Translations under genes and position numbers: made by a program | In this document: positions 26,410-34,844 of the stretch, piece by piece | How positions within the stretch are numbered: the stretch's first letter is position 1 | Layout: each line of letters begins with the position of its first letter | Assembly: GCF_011742925.1 (NCBI RefSeq) | Contig: NZ_WAEL01000007.1 | Span: forward strand, 248,001-312,000 | Direction of reading: 5' to 3' | DNA length: 64,000 nucleotides | DNA from: Fibrivirga algicola | GTDB lineage: Bacteria > Bacteroidota > Bacteroidia > Cytophagales > Spirosomataceae | The notes under the pieces: generated by a model | Seen by the model: the letters and a program-made list of their open reading frames with translations, nothing else | Database searches by the model: none | Told to the model about the DNA's origin: nothing

Positions 26410-27633
26410 ATGAATTCTGTGTTCCAGAAACGCCTTGCCCAACTGGAGGCGGCCTACGTTGAACTGATTGGTCGGGCTAATGCGAAGCGCCCCCTTGGCA
26501 ACGGTATTTTCGATCGCTACACGTACCCGGTGCTGACTGCCGGGCATGCGCCGCTCTTCTGGCGTTATGACCTCAACCCCGCTACTAACCCGTATCTGAT
26601 GGAGCGGTTCGGCATCAACGCGGCATTCAACGCCGGAGCGATCCGGCTGAACGGGCGCTACCTGCTGGTGGCCCGGGTGGAAGGTATGGACCGGAAATCA
26701 TTTTTTGCGGTAGCCGAAAGCCCAAATGGAATCGACAACTTCACGTTTTGGGACCGGCCCATCACCATGCCCGAAACTGACGTACCTGATGGGAACGTGT
26801 ACGACATGCGCATGGTGCAACACGAGGACGGCTGGATTTACGGCCTTTTCTGTACAGAGCGCAAAGATCCGAACGCCCGGCCCGGTGACGAATCGTCGGC
26901 GCTGGCGCAGTGTGGCATGGCCCGCACCCGCGACCTGCGGACCTGGGAGCGCCTGCCCGACCTGAAAACGCCGTCGCCCCAACAGCGAAACGTGGTGCTT
27001 CACCCTGAGTTTGTCGACGGTAAATACGCGTTCTATACACGTCCGCAGGATGGGTTCATCGAAGCCGGAACGGGTGGAGGCATTGGATTTGGCTACGCCG
27101 ATTCGATGGAAAACGCCGTTATCAAGAAGGAGTTCATTGTCGACGAAAAGCACTACCACACTGTATACGAAGTAAAAAACGGGCAGGGGCCGACTCCGAT
27201 TAAAACCGAGAAAGGCTGGCTGCACCTGGCTCATGGGGTGCGGAACACCGCCGCCGGGCTGCGGTACGTGCTTTACCTCTTCCTGACCGATCTGACCGAC
27301 CTGACAAAAGTGACGCACAAGCCAGCGGGTTATTTTCTGGCGCCGGAAGGCGAGGAACGCGTGGGTGATGTGTCGAACGTAGCTTTCGCCAACGGTTGGA
27401 TTCTGGACGACGATGGCACGGTGTTCATCTACTACGCCTCGTCGGACACCCGCATGCACGTTGCCACGTCGACCCTCGATCAATTACTGGATTACGTGAT
27501 CAACACCCCGCCCGATGGGTTCCGCTCAGCCACATCTGTCGACCGGCTGAACGTGCTGATCGACCGGAATAAGGCGTATCAGCATCGCGAGTCGGCTGAG
27601 GTTGGTTACGCGCTGACGGACGCAGTAAAGTAG
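26410..27633 (+). CDS. 4-O-beta-D-mannosyl-D-glucose phosphorylase (GH130, subfamily 1 type)
   Basis: 407-residue cytoplasmic phosphorylase that splits Man-beta-1,4-Glc with phosphate into alpha-mannose 1-phosphate and glucose. The sequence follows the characterised Bacteroides fragilis enzyme throughout: [44 protein letters not shown] with the catalytic Asp132, [41 protein letters not shown] and [16 protein letters not shown]. No signal peptide. The next gene is a 2-epimerase that makes its substrate from mannobiose, which fixes the subfamily function well. It is 26 bases after the symporter gene. Confidence 0.93.
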   Translation: MNSVFQKRLAQLEAAYVELIGRANAKRPLGNGIFDRYTYPVLTAGHAPLFWRYDLNPATNPYLMERFGINAAFNAGAIRLNGRYLLVARVEGMDRKSFFAVAESPNGIDNFTFWDRPITMPETDVPDGNVYDMRMVQHEDGWIYGLFCTERKDPNARPGDESSALAQCGMARTRDLRTWERLPDLKTPSPQQRNVVLHPEFVDGKYAFYTRPQDGFIEAGTGGGIGFGYADSMENAVIKKEFIVDEKHYHTVYEVKNGQGPTPIKTEKGWLHLAHGVRNTAAGLRYVLYLFLTDLTDLTKVTHKPAGYFLAPEGEERVGDVSNVAFANGWILDDDGTVFIYYASSDTRMHVATSTLDQLLDYVINTPPDGFRSATSVDRLNVLIDRNKAYQHRESAEVGYALTDAVK

Positions 27634-27645
27634 ATGCCTTGTACG

Positions 27646-27716
27646 AACAGGCTTGCTGTGGTGCGGTCACGCTGGTGTTACCAGATCAGTGAAGCGAAGC
27701 CCACTGCAAGCCTGTT
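27646..27716. repeat. Inverted repeat between phosphorylase and epimerase genes
   Basis: AACAGGCTTGCTGTGG (27646-27661) is mirrored by CCACTGCAAGCCTGTT (27701-27716) with one mismatch and a 39-nt spacer. It fills the 97-bp gap inside the operon. It may be an mRNA-stabilising or processing stem that tunes epimerase levels; no T-tract follows. Confidence 0.5.
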
Positions 27717-27730
27717 TAGCCCAACGAAGA

Positions 27731-28948
27731 ATGACCCTACTACCCCCGCACCAATATAGGCAGGAGATTGAAGCGGAACTGACAGCTATTCTGGCGTTCT
27801 GGATGACACACAGCCCCGATCAGGAGCGCGGTGGATTCATCGGCCGACTCACCGGCAACGGCCATCTCGACCCCGAAGCCCCGAAAGGAGCTGTACTGAA
27901 CGCCCGCATTCTCTGGACATTCTCGGCGGCAGCGCGGCAAACCAACAACCCGGCCTATCGGGCAGTTGCCGATCGGGCCTACGCGTATTTTAGCCGCCAC
28001 TTTATTGATTTGGAATTTGGTGGCGTGTACTGGTCGGTCGACCCGGCAGGCAAACCGCTGAGCCCCCGAAAGCAGATTTATGCGCTGGGGTTCGCCATCT
28101 ACGGCCTGAGCGAATACCATCAGCTAACCGGTGAACCAGCCGCCCTCGACCTGGCAAAGTCGCTCTACCAGTGGATTGAAACCCACAGCTACGATCCAGC
28201 GCAGGGTGGTTATTTTGAAGCGTTCAGCCAGGAAGGGGCATTGCTCAGCGATCTGCGTTTGAGCGCGAAAGACCGTAACGATCCAAAAACGATGAATACG
28301 CACCTCCACATTCTGGAGGGCTACACCAATCTCTACCGAATCTGGCCCGATGCGGGGCTAGCCAACCAGATTCGGGCGTTGCTGGGTACGTTCCAAACAC
28401 ACCTGATCGATTCGGAAACCAGTCACTTACGCCTGTTTTTTACCGCCGACTGGCACTCAACGGCTGCCCTGGTTTCGTATGGACACGACATCGAAGCGGC
28501 GTGGCTGCTGCTCGAAGCCGCCGAAGTACTGCACGATGGGAAACTGATGGCGACATTCAGCCAGCTTGCCGTGGCAATGGCACGGGCTACCGCCGCTGCG
28601 CTGCAGGCTGATGGAAGCCTATATCATGAGTATAACATCGACACCAACCACTACGACACCCATCGGGAGTGGTGGGTCAGTGCCGAGGCAATGGTTGGTT
28701 TTCTGAACGCCTGGCAACTATCTGGCAACGAGACCTTCTACAACCAGTCAGTACAGAGCTGGCAGTTCATTCAGCGCCATCTGCTCGACCGGGAGGGCGG
28801 CGAGTGGCGATGGGGCGTTTTCGATACGTACCAGCCAATGACCGCCGACGACAAAATTGGCTTCTGGAAATGCCCGTACCACAACGTCCGAGCCTGTCTG
28901 GAGGTCATTTCCCGGCTGGAAAAGAGACAGGTTAGCTTCGGTACGTAG
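27731..28948 (+). CDS. Cellobiose 2-epimerase (AGE superfamily)
   Basis: 405-residue (alpha/alpha)6-barrel epimerase that converts the reducing-end sugar of beta-1,4-disaccharides at C2, here most likely mannobiose to mannosylglucose. Family blocks: ERGGFIGRL near 32-40, GAVLNARILWTFSAA, FGGVYWSVDPAGKP, KTMNTHLHILEGYTNLYR, YGHDIEAAWLLLEAA, HREWWVSAEAMVGFLNAW and GEWRWGVFD. The His residues in NTHLH and YGHD and the WW pair are those of the active site. I chose the ATG at 27731 (MTLLPPHQYRQEI); the longer frame lacks conserved sequence. It completes the symporter-phosphorylase-epimerase pathway. Confidence 0.9.
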   Translation: MTLLPPHQYRQEIEAELTAILAFWMTHSPDQERGGFIGRLTGNGHLDPEAPKGAVLNARILWTFSAAARQTNNPAYRAVADRAYAYFSRHFIDLEFGGVYWSVDPAGKPLSPRKQIYALGFAIYGLSEYHQLTGEPAALDLAKSLYQWIETHSYDPAQGGYFEAFSQEGALLSDLRLSAKDRNDPKTMNTHLHILEGYTNLYRIWPDAGLANQIRALLGTFQTHLIDSETSHLRLFFTADWHSTAALVSYGHDIEAAWLLLEAAEVLHDGKLMATFSQLAVAMARATAAALQADGSLYHEYNIDTNHYDTHREWWVSAEAMVGFLNAWQLSGNETFYNQSVQSWQFIQRHLLDREGGEWRWGVFDTYQPMTADDKIGFWKCPYHNVRACLEVISRLEKRQVSFGT

Positions 28949-29013
28949 CTACGCGGTAAACATAGACAGGTGGTAGTTAAGTGGTCTGCTAACAAGCGGG
29001 CTTAATTTTTTCG

Positions 29014-29041
29014 AGCTAAAGTTGCATATACAACTTTAGCT
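29014..29041. promoter_or_regulatory. Perfect palindrome, probable MarR autoregulatory operator
   Basis: AGCTAAAGTTG (29014-29024) and its exact complement CAACTTTAGCT (29031-29041) flank CATATA. The 28-bp site ends 14 nt before the MarR gene start, and a -7-like TATTTTTA (29044-29051) directly follows. MarR dimers usually bind palindromes of this size at their own promoters. Confidence 0.75.
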
Positions 29042-29055
29042 AGTATTTTTACCGC

Positions 29056-29460
29056 ATGACTGATATAAACGCCTGTGTGGCAGGGCAAGTGAGGCGGCTG
29101 GCGCGCGTGGTCACCAACCTGTACAACGAGGCATTTGTAGGGGAGGGGGTCACGTTTGCGCAGGCCAGTCTACTGATGTACATGTTTGCGCAGCCCGGCG
29201 TTCGGCAAACAACGCTGTCGCAGCAATTACAGATTGAGAAGTCGGCGCTGAGCCGGGATGTACAACTGTTACAGCGCAATGGTTGGCTAACCGACAATAT
29301 CCGGCAGGGCCTTTTTCTGACGGAAGAGGGCCGACTACTGGCTAAACGCTGCCACAAAATATGGAAAGCCTTGAACACGCAGGTACGTGACCAACTTGGC
29401 GAGCAGGCCGTGTCGGGGTTAACAGCCCTGGCGGATGCCGTTCGTCAGTTACCCCACTAA
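29056..29460 (+). CDS. MarR-family transcriptional regulator
   Basis: 134-residue winged-helix regulator. The DNA-binding part is visible at about 50-100: VRQTTLSQQLQIEKSALSRDVQLLQRNGWL for the helix-turn-helix, then the wing GLFLTEEGRLLAKRC. Flanking helices (1-45, 100-134) would form the dimer interface. It opens a run of four same-strand genes (DinB-like, DUF4442, alpha/beta hydrolase) and has a perfect palindrome directly upstream, so it probably represses itself and these genes. The inducer is unknown. Confidence 0.9.
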   Translation: MTDINACVAGQVRRLARVVTNLYNEAFVGEGVTFAQASLLMYMFAQPGVRQTTLSQQLQIEKSALSRDVQLLQRNGWLTDNIRQGLFLTEEGRLLAKRCHKIWKALNTQVRDQLGEQAVSGLTALADAVRQLPH

Positions 29461-29482
29461 ACAACTACACCCTTTCTTATTT

Positions 29483-29935
29483 ATGACGATTCAGGATATA
29501 CTAAGCCGCCAATGGAGCGTAAATCAGCTCACCATCATGGGACCAATTGGCAAGATGACCGCTGATAATGCCCGCTTTCGACTTACGCCCGACACAGCAT
29601 CGGCGGCGTTTATTGCCCTGCACACGGGCGAGGCAATGCACCGGTTTGCCAACATATTGTTCAACCACGACTCCGGTCTGCAACCGCAGGCCATGGGCGG
29701 CGCCACCGACGATGGCCGTTTGCTCGACCTGGCGATGGTTAATCAGGTCATTCAAAGCGGGTTCGAATTAGTGGCTGCGCACATTAAAACGACCACCGAT
29801 GAGCAGTGGACGGAGCTTATTGCCACACCCTTCGGCGAACTTCCGCGGATGGGTGTACTCCAGTTTCTGATGCACCACAACTCCTACCACTGCGGCCAGA
29901 TTTCGCAGGCGTTAAAAAAAGGAAGCCTGTATTAA
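29483..29935 (+). CDS. DinB-superfamily protein
   Basis: 150-residue four-helix DinB/YfiT-like protein. Histidines that could form the metal site occur in ALHTGEAMHRFANILF (near 45-55) and in MHHNSYHCGQISQAL near the C-terminus, the classical end of DinB domains. Bacterial members include thiol transferases and proteins of unknown reaction. The ATG at 29483 is preferred because the longer frame overlaps the MarR gene. It lies 22 bases after MarR and is probably under its control. Confidence 0.82.
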   Translation: MTIQDILSRQWSVNQLTIMGPIGKMTADNARFRLTPDTASAAFIALHTGEAMHRFANILFNHDSGLQPQAMGGATDDGRLLDLAMVNQVIQSGFELVAAHIKTTTDEQWTELIATPFGELPRMGVLQFLMHHNSYHCGQISQALKKGSLY

Positions 29936-29962
29936 CCCGTTGCCCCAGCCAACGTACCTCTA

Positions 29963-30496
29963 GTGAAGCCAACATTTCTACAAACAGACCGAAAAGAGTC
30001 GGGCAAGACCTGGCGTTTCAGAACGTTCATGAACTGGTACCCGATGTATTTCGGCACCGGCGGGAAAATCCTGTTCTGGTCGGGCGACTGGCAGGAAGTG
30101 CATCTGCGCCTCCGCCGGAATATCTGGACCTACAACTATGTCGGGACGATCTTTGGCGGCAGTATGTTCTCAGCGGCTGACCCGTTCTACATGCTGATGC
30201 TGTACCATATTCTGGGTCGCGACTTTGTGGTGTGGGATAAGGCGGCAAGCATTCGGTTTCGCAAACCGGGCCGCACAACGCTCTACGCCCGGTACCAACT
30301 TACCAATGAACAGATCGACGGCATTCGGGCCGATGTAGCCGCAGACGGGCAAACCGAACGCGTGCTGCTCATCGACTGGCTCGACGCCGAGGGGATTGTA
30401 CACGCCCGGATTGAACGAACCGTGTATATCGCCGACAAATCACATTACGAACATAAAAAGCAGGATCGCCAGTCGTCGCGGTTCGACAGAAACTGA
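29963..30496 (+). CDS. DUF4442 hotdog-fold protein
   Basis: 177-residue protein of the DUF4442 type, a hotdog-fold family related to acyl-CoA thioesterases but without an assigned reaction. The conserved N-terminal block reads FMNWYPMYFGTGGKILF, followed by LRLRRNIWTYNYVGTIFGGSMFSAADPF, in which the GTIFGGSM turn corresponds to the hotdog helix entry. It starts at GTG (29963); the first internal ATG would delete part of the fold. Its TGA shares an A with the ATG of the next gene (ATGA), indicating translational coupling. Confidence 0.82.
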   Translation: MKPTFLQTDRKESGKTWRFRTFMNWYPMYFGTGGKILFWSGDWQEVHLRLRRNIWTYNYVGTIFGGSMFSAADPFYMLMLYHILGRDFVVWDKAASIRFRKPGRTTLYARYQLTNEQIDGIRADVAADGQTERVLLIDWLDAEGIVHARIERTVYIADKSHYEHKKQDRQSSRFDRN

Positions 30497-31146
30497 TGAT
30501 AGAAGCACATCATGTGTCGGTACAGCGCACAGCCCGGTATTATACGCTGGGCGGGTTGACGGAAAAGACGCGCCGTATCTGGTTTGTCTTGCACGGCTAC
30601 GGGCAACTGGCCCAGTACTTTATCCGGCGCTTCGACGTGGTAGCTGATGACGAGACACTCATTATTGCTCCGGAAGGCCTGTCACGACTATACATCGATA
30701 CGGAGTTCGGTAAAGTGGGGGCCTCGTGGCTCACCCGCGAAGACCGCGACCAGGAGGTGAACGACTACGTAGCTTACCTCGATCTGGTATTGGCATCGGT
30801 ACTGGGCGACCGTTCGCTCGATGGGCTGGACATTACGATAATGGGCTTTTCACAAGGCGCATCCACTGCATGCCGCTGGCTCGATCGCAGTCAGCAGGTC
30901 CACGCTAACCGGCTGATCCTGTGGGCGGGCTATTTCCCAAATGGCCTGAGCGATGTGCTGCGGCCCGAAACCGTTGCCAACCTTCCGGTGCAGTACGTGT
31001 ATGGCCGCGACGACGAATACATCAGTCAGTTAAGTGACGTTAATCTGTACCTGAACCGGCTTAAAACAGACGTACCCAACCTGCTGTTCGTCCCGTTCGA
31101 CGGCAGGCACGTAGTTGACCGGCTGGTGCTGAAATCGCTGCTATGA
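30496..31146 (+). CDS. Alpha/beta hydrolase, carboxylesterase/phospholipase type
   Basis: 216-residue serine hydrolase without signal peptide. Visible: oxyanion block VLHGYGQLAQYF near 32-43, the nucleophile elbow GFSQGAST (Ser near 118), Asp in VYGRDDEYI near 172 and His in FDGRHVVDR near 203. The layout is that of small carboxylesterases and phospholipase-like enzymes; the substrate is unknown. It overlaps the DUF4442 gene by one base. Together with that thioesterase-like partner it suggests an ester or acyl-thioester detoxification or turnover unit under MarR control (inference). Confidence 0.85.
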   Translation: MIEAHHVSVQRTARYYTLGGLTEKTRRIWFVLHGYGQLAQYFIRRFDVVADDETLIIAPEGLSRLYIDTEFGKVGASWLTREDRDQEVNDYVAYLDLVLASVLGDRSLDGLDITIMGFSQGASTACRWLDRSQQVHANRLILWAGYFPNGLSDVLRPETVANLPVQYVYGRDDEYISQLSDVNLYLNRLKTDVPNLLFVPFDGRHVVDRLVLKSLL

Positions 31147-31257
31147 ACACCTCGGTTATCTCAATAGAACCAGCGTTTATTTAGATGTAACTAGCTGTAA
31201 ATTAGCTTATAACGAGCTCCATTGCCTAACTAAATTGATCCGTACAGCGAGAAGAAA

Positions 31258-31288
31258 TTGGTCTTGAGCGTGCAAGATGGTATACTTG
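31258..31288 (+). promoter_or_regulatory. Possible promoter of the response-regulator gene
   Basis: TTG at 31258-31260 and TATACTTG at 31281-31288 (seven of eight against TAnnTTTG) are 20 nt apart, the spacing expected for Bacteroidota promoters. The start codon is 45 nt downstream. Confidence 0.4.
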
Positions 31289-31332
31289 GTAAGTAGCTTA
31301 CTTTTTAACCCGTACTTGTCACTTAATGGATT

Positions 31333-31746
31333 ATGCCCAAGAACCAAGCGAGTGTCTGGGTCGTAGATGATGACCCGGACGATTTGTATCTGGTACAGCT
31401 GGCTTTTCAGCGCGTACTGCCCGCCCTGTCTATCAGGTTGCTTTCCGATGGTGAATCCCTACTATCGGGGTTAAAACAGGCCGCTACATTACCAAGCCTG
31501 GTCCTGCTCGACTTGAATATGACTCCCTCCAACGGATTTGAGATTCTCCAGCACCTACGCAGTTTAGCGCACGGTCAGGCCATTCCCGTTGTGGTGTTTA
31601 CCACGTCTGATGCCGCCGATGATCGCAACAGGGCATTGGCAATGGGTGCTAACGGCTTTCAGACAAAGCCTGACAGTATCGGCGACATTGGTCAATTATT
31701 GCTTAAGCTGAACGTAGAATGGCAGTTGAACGCCAGCGTTGAGTAG
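31333..31746 (+). CDS. Single-domain response regulator (receiver only)
   Basis: 137-residue REC domain with no output domain. Acidic cluster VDDDPDD (11-17), phospho-acceptor Asp60 in LVLLDLNMTPSNG, the Thr switch at FTTSD (90-91) and Lys112 in FQTKPDS are all present. This is the Rcp1/CheY-like subtype common in Cytophagales, which passes phosphate between histidine kinases or acts by protein contact. No kinase gene is adjacent. The gene has its own upstream gap and is followed by a hairpin at 31808. Confidence 0.92.
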   Translation: MPKNQASVWVVDDDPDDLYLVQLAFQRVLPALSIRLLSDGESLLSGLKQAATLPSLVLLDLNMTPSNGFEILQHLRSLAHGQAIPVVVFTTSDAADDRNRALAMGANGFQTKPDSIGDIGQLLLKLNVEWQLNASVE

Positions 31747-31807
31747 TGAAAGGCAACTTCCCTCTGCATACTGCTTAGTGGTATGTATTGTTGAGTACGG
31801 GGTAGTA

Positions 31808-31857
31808 AGCATCCGCCTGACCTTGCGCCGACATAGGGGCAAAGCCAGGCGGATACT
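31808..31857. terminator. Hairpin between response regulator and DUF421 genes
   Basis: A 22-nt arm (31808-31829) pairs with 31836-31857 around a 6-nt loop, with four mismatches, three of them transitions. It lies between convergent genes in a 215-bp gap. No good T-tract, so termination is probable but not certain. Nothing else is recognised in this gap. Confidence 0.6.
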
Positions 31858-31961
31858 CAACGGGACACGTCAGGAAGAGGGGCTAGCGGTTGTAGCTAGC
31901 CATTTCACACCGGTTACTTGTGTTGCAAACCGCTACAAAATAGCCTGTTGGTTTTGGCTTA

Positions 31962-32648
31962 CTAGGTACGTCGCTGCGTGTCGATCGCTTGGACCCATTC
32001 GTCCTTGCCACAGCGCGGGCAGTTGTGCGCTCCCTCCGCCAACTGCTCTACCTGTCCGCACATCGTGCAGGCATATGCATCTTCTGCCTGAATTGTGGTT
32101 GTCTTTTTCTGGTATAGCTTGGGCAGCACAGGTAGCCCCGGCCGGACGTCATCATCGGCGAAATAAAAGAAACTCACATTGCCATTTGTTTCGAGAATGG
32201 CCGTTTGCACCTGGCCAACATGCTCAATGTTTTGCTGGCGCATTTCAGAGAAGAACTCATCTTTGGCATAGGTCTGCTCCTTGGTTTCCAGTAACGCAAA
32301 CCGACCATCTTCGATCACATAGATGGGATCGCCTTCCAGGATGCTCTCAAATCGTTCGCTTCGGGCTGCCAGCCAGGTAATCAGGCGGTAGAATAGTAAG
32401 ATCGTAATGAAGACCAGTAGGGCGGGTATGATCGCATTTTCCGGGTTGGTCATCGGATCACCTGCCGCCGAACCCAGGCCGATAATAATCGCCACTTCAA
32501 AGAGTGAGAGTTGCTTGATGCCTTTTTTCCCCGTCAGCCTCAGAAAAACCAGGATGATGGTGAACATGATCAGCGTTCTGATCGCAATTTCGACGGCAAA
32601 GTGCCAGTCCAGGTCGTTTAGAAAAACCTCGTTTAGATCAATCTGCAT
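31962..32648 (-). CDS. DUF421 (YetF-type) membrane protein with C-terminal zinc ribbon
   Basis: 228-residue inner-membrane protein. Three membrane segments occupy about 18-95 (IRTLIMFTIILVFLRLTGKKG is the family signature, then LSLFEVAIIIGLGSAAGDPM and IPALLVFITILLFYRLITWL). A soluble DUF421 domain covers 100-180 (GDPIYVIEDGRF, MRQQNIEHVGQVQTAILE). Unusually, the C-terminus adds a rubredoxin-like ribbon with Cys194, Cys197, Cys210 and Cys213 (CTMCG and CPRCG). Function of the family is unknown. The gene stands alone between two hairpin-containing gaps. Confidence 0.9.
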   Translation of the reverse strand: MQIDLNEVFLNDLDWHFAVEIAIRTLIMFTIILVFLRLTGKKGIKQLSLFEVAIIIGLGSAAGDPMTNPENAIIPALLVFITILLFYRLITWLAARSERFESILEGDPIYVIEDGRFALLETKEQTYAKDEFFSEMRQQNIEHVGQVQTAILETNGNVSFFYFADDDVRPGLPVLPKLYQKKTTTIQAEDAYACTMCGQVEQLAEGAHNCPRCGKDEWVQAIDTQRRT

Positions 32649-32766
32649 TTGTTGCTGTTTATTGATACTAACTAACTGACCCTAAGGCATTGTTTTCAGG
32701 CAGGGTACGACAAAGACAGAGAGGCTTCCGTTCGACAGCCTGCTAGTGTGGTGTTATGGAAGCCAG

Positions 32767-33372
32767 CTAGGTGCGGAAGGTAGTAGTAACCTCCTCATAA
32801 ATCTCCACACCGGGAATAGACCGAACCCCCTTGGCAATATCGGCTTTAATTGCTCCTTCATTAATCAGCCAGTAGCCGTTAGGCACCAGAGTTGGGTCGA
32901 CAATTTTATAGGTCCATTTAGTACGTACTCCTTTTGGCTTCTCCATGGCATCGACGTTGGCAGCCAGCCAATCGGTCTGATCGGCCTGGTCAACGATTCC
33001 CTGCTTCTGGGCCTCGGCCAGTTGGTGTTGACGTACCCGCATGATCTCCCGATTGTAATGATCCACGGCGTCTTTCAAGGGTTGCATTGCCGCTTCGACG
33101 GGAGCCGTCAGTTGCTTCTCCAGTTCAATCCACTCGTGCTTCTGATGATCCAGTTCCCGGGTGATCTTGAGTCGCTCTTCGGCGACAAGCTTGATCAGGT
33201 CGTTGCCCTGGGAGACATGCTTAATCAAGAGTTGCTGTTGTTCGGGTGTGCCGCAGAAAGCTGGTTGACGGTGAAGAAAGGCGACAAAGTCGGACAGGGA
33301 GGCTTCTAACTGCCGCCGCCCACCGTCTTCGATCAGGGATAAACCCGTCGTCGTATTGGTTGAGGTGCTCAT
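32767..33372 (-). CDS. Coiled-coil protein resembling phage-borne hypothetical proteins
   Basis: 201-residue soluble protein, no signal. Residues 55-125 form a long charged helix, probably a coiled coil (VAEERLKITRELDHQKHEWI, HYNREIMRVRQHQLAEAQK). The C-terminal 50 residues (VRTKWTYKIVDPTLVPNGYW, KADIAKGVRSIPGVEIYEE) match a pattern I associate with small proteins in the recombination or early region of siphoviruses and prophages; this is recalled, not searched. No other phage genes flank it; its neighbours are DUF421 and dnaJ. It may be a domesticated phage gene or a remnant of a former insertion. Function unknown. Confidence 0.75.
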   Translation of the reverse strand: MSTSTNTTTGLSLIEDGGRRQLEASLSDFVAFLHRQPAFCGTPEQQQLLIKHVSQGNDLIKLVAEERLKITRELDHQKHEWIELEKQLTAPVEAAMQPLKDAVDHYNREIMRVRQHQLAEAQKQGIVDQADQTDWLAANVDAMEKPKGVRTKWTYKIVDPTLVPNGYWLINEGAIKADIAKGVRSIPGVEIYEEVTTTFRT

Positions 33373-33520
33373 ACGCCTAAAAGCAGATACAGGGCGTTAA
33401 TGTTACCTGACAGGGCATTGTTTTAGGGCCTTAACCGACATCGATTAACTCGGTGAAAGACTACATATCAGGCTAACTGAATACCTGTCAACCAGTAGCG
33501 GCAAACCGGACACTACCTAA

Positions 33521-33555
33521 AAAAGCCCCGTACACGGCGTGTGTACGGGGCTTTT
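33521..33555. terminator. Bidirectional terminator downstream of dnaJ
   Basis: A perfect 15-bp stem (33521-33535 with 33541-33555), GC-rich in the middle, with AAAA on the left arm and TTTT on the right, around a 5-nt loop. It is 37 bases past the dnaJ stop on the minus strand. Confidence 0.9.
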
Positions 33556-33591
33556 CCATCTATTCTTTACCAAACGGCTTAAGTCCGTAGA

Positions 33592-34755
33592 TCAACCGTG
33601 GAAGAAATCCTTCATTTTCTCGAAGAATCCTTTGTCGCTTTTATTCGGACGTGGGTGAAAATTGGGGGATGACCGGAGTCTTTCCAGAATGCCCCGTTCT
33701 TCCGAACTGAGCACTTTAGGAGTCCAGACATTCACGTGAATCAGCTGGTCGCCACGACCATATCCGTTCAGGTCTTTGATGCCCTTCCCTTTCAGGCGTA
33801 AAATCTTGCCGCTCTGGGTGCCGGCTTCCAGCGAAATTTTAGCGCGTCCATCAATCGTCGGTACTTCAACGCTGGTGCCAAGAGCGGCATCGACGAAGTT
33901 AACGTACAGATCGTATACGACATTGGTGCCGTCACGTTTCAGGTCCTCATCTTCTTCCTCCTCTACCACGATCAGCAGGTCACCGGCTACACCTCCGCGT
34001 GGGGGTACGTTGCCTTTGCCTCCCACCGACAGCTGAATGCCTTCGGCAACACCCGCCGGAATTTTGATCGGAATAACGTCTTCCTGCAAAACACGACCTT
34101 CGCCATGACAAACATCGCAGCGGTCGGTTACCATTTTGCCTTCCCCATTACAGGTGCCGCAGGTAGCCGTTGAGACCATCTGCCCCAGCATGGTGTTAAC
34201 CACCTTGCGGGTTTGGCCGGTTCCCTGGCAGGTCTGGCACGTTTGCACGGCCGTTCCATTTTTCGATCCGTTGCCGCCACAGGTTTGGCAGGCCACGTGG
34301 CGCTTTACTTTGATTTTCTTCTCAACGCCATTGGCAATCTCCTGAAGATCGAGCTTTAGTTTGATGCGCAGGTCAGAGCCGCGACGCACGCGCTGCCGTT
34401 GCTGGCCGCCACCCCGGCCGCCACCAAAGAACGATCCGAAGGGGGACTCATCGCCAAATATGTCGCCGAACTGACTGAAGATATCGTCCATTGAAGGACC
34501 ACCCGCACCGTAACCGCCAGCAGCCCCGCCCAGGCCCGCGTGACCAAACTGATCGTACCGGGCGCGTTTGTTATCATCGCTCAGCACGTCATACGCCTCC
34601 GCTGCCTCCTTGAATTTCTCTTCGGCGGTGGGGTCGTCGGGGTTCTTGTCCGGGTGATGCTTGATCGCCATTTTGCGGTACGCCTTCTTGATGTCGTCCG
34701 CTGAGGCTTTCTTATCAATCCCCAGAATTTCGTAAAAATCGCGTTTCGTTGCCAT
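33592..34755 (-). CDS. dnaJ: Chaperone protein DnaJ (Hsp40)
   Basis: 387-residue type I J-protein, co-chaperone of DnaK. J domain 1-70 with the HPD triad at 34-36 ([10 protein letters not shown]). A Gly/Phe-rich region follows ([18 protein letters not shown], then [14 protein letters not shown]), next the zinc-finger domain with four CxxCxGxG-type repeats ([32 protein letters not shown]), then two beta-barrel substrate domains. The [13 protein letters not shown] start is typical. It is transcribed after grpE, separated by an 89-bp gap containing a long hairpin, and ended by the terminator at 33521. No dnaK in the window. Confidence 0.98.
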   Translation of the reverse strand: MATKRDFYEILGIDKKASADDIKKAYRKMAIKHHPDKNPDDPTAEEKFKEAAEAYDVLSDDNKRARYDQFGHAGLGGAAGGYGAGGPSMDDIFSQFGDIFGDESPFGSFFGGGRGGGQQRQRVRRGSDLRIKLKLDLQEIANGVEKKIKVKRHVACQTCGGNGSKNGTAVQTCQTCQGTGQTRKVVNTMLGQMVSTATCGTCNGEGKMVTDRCDVCHGEGRVLQEDVIPIKIPAGVAEGIQLSVGGKGNVPPRGGVAGDLLIVVEEEEDEDLKRDGTNVVYDLYVNFVDAALGTSVEVPTIDGRAKISLEAGTQSGKILRLKGKGIKDLNGYGRGDQLIHVNVWTPKVLSSEERGILERLRSSPNFHPRPNKSDKGFFEKMKDFFHG

Positions 34756-34763
34756 CTGAATTA

Positions 34764-34839
34764 ATGAGTACTAGAGCGACTACGTGATGGAGTGACTTAT
34801 CTGGCAGTCATCCCATCACGCAGTCGCTCTAGCACTCAT
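34764..34839. repeat. Long hairpin between grpE and dnaJ
   Basis: A 27-nt arm (34764-34790) pairs with 34813-34839 with two transition-type mismatches and a 22-nt loop. It fills the intercistronic space of the operon and lacks a terminal T-run on the minus strand, so partial termination, mRNA processing or 3'-end protection of grpE mRNA is more likely than full termination. Confidence 0.65.
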
Positions 34840-34844
34840 CCTGT

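Noticed and set aside
31739-32380. 213-codon open frame on the plus strand
   Set aside because: It lies mostly antisense to the DUF421 gene, whose family signatures are clear, and its translation is rich in Arg, Cys and Trp with no family pattern.
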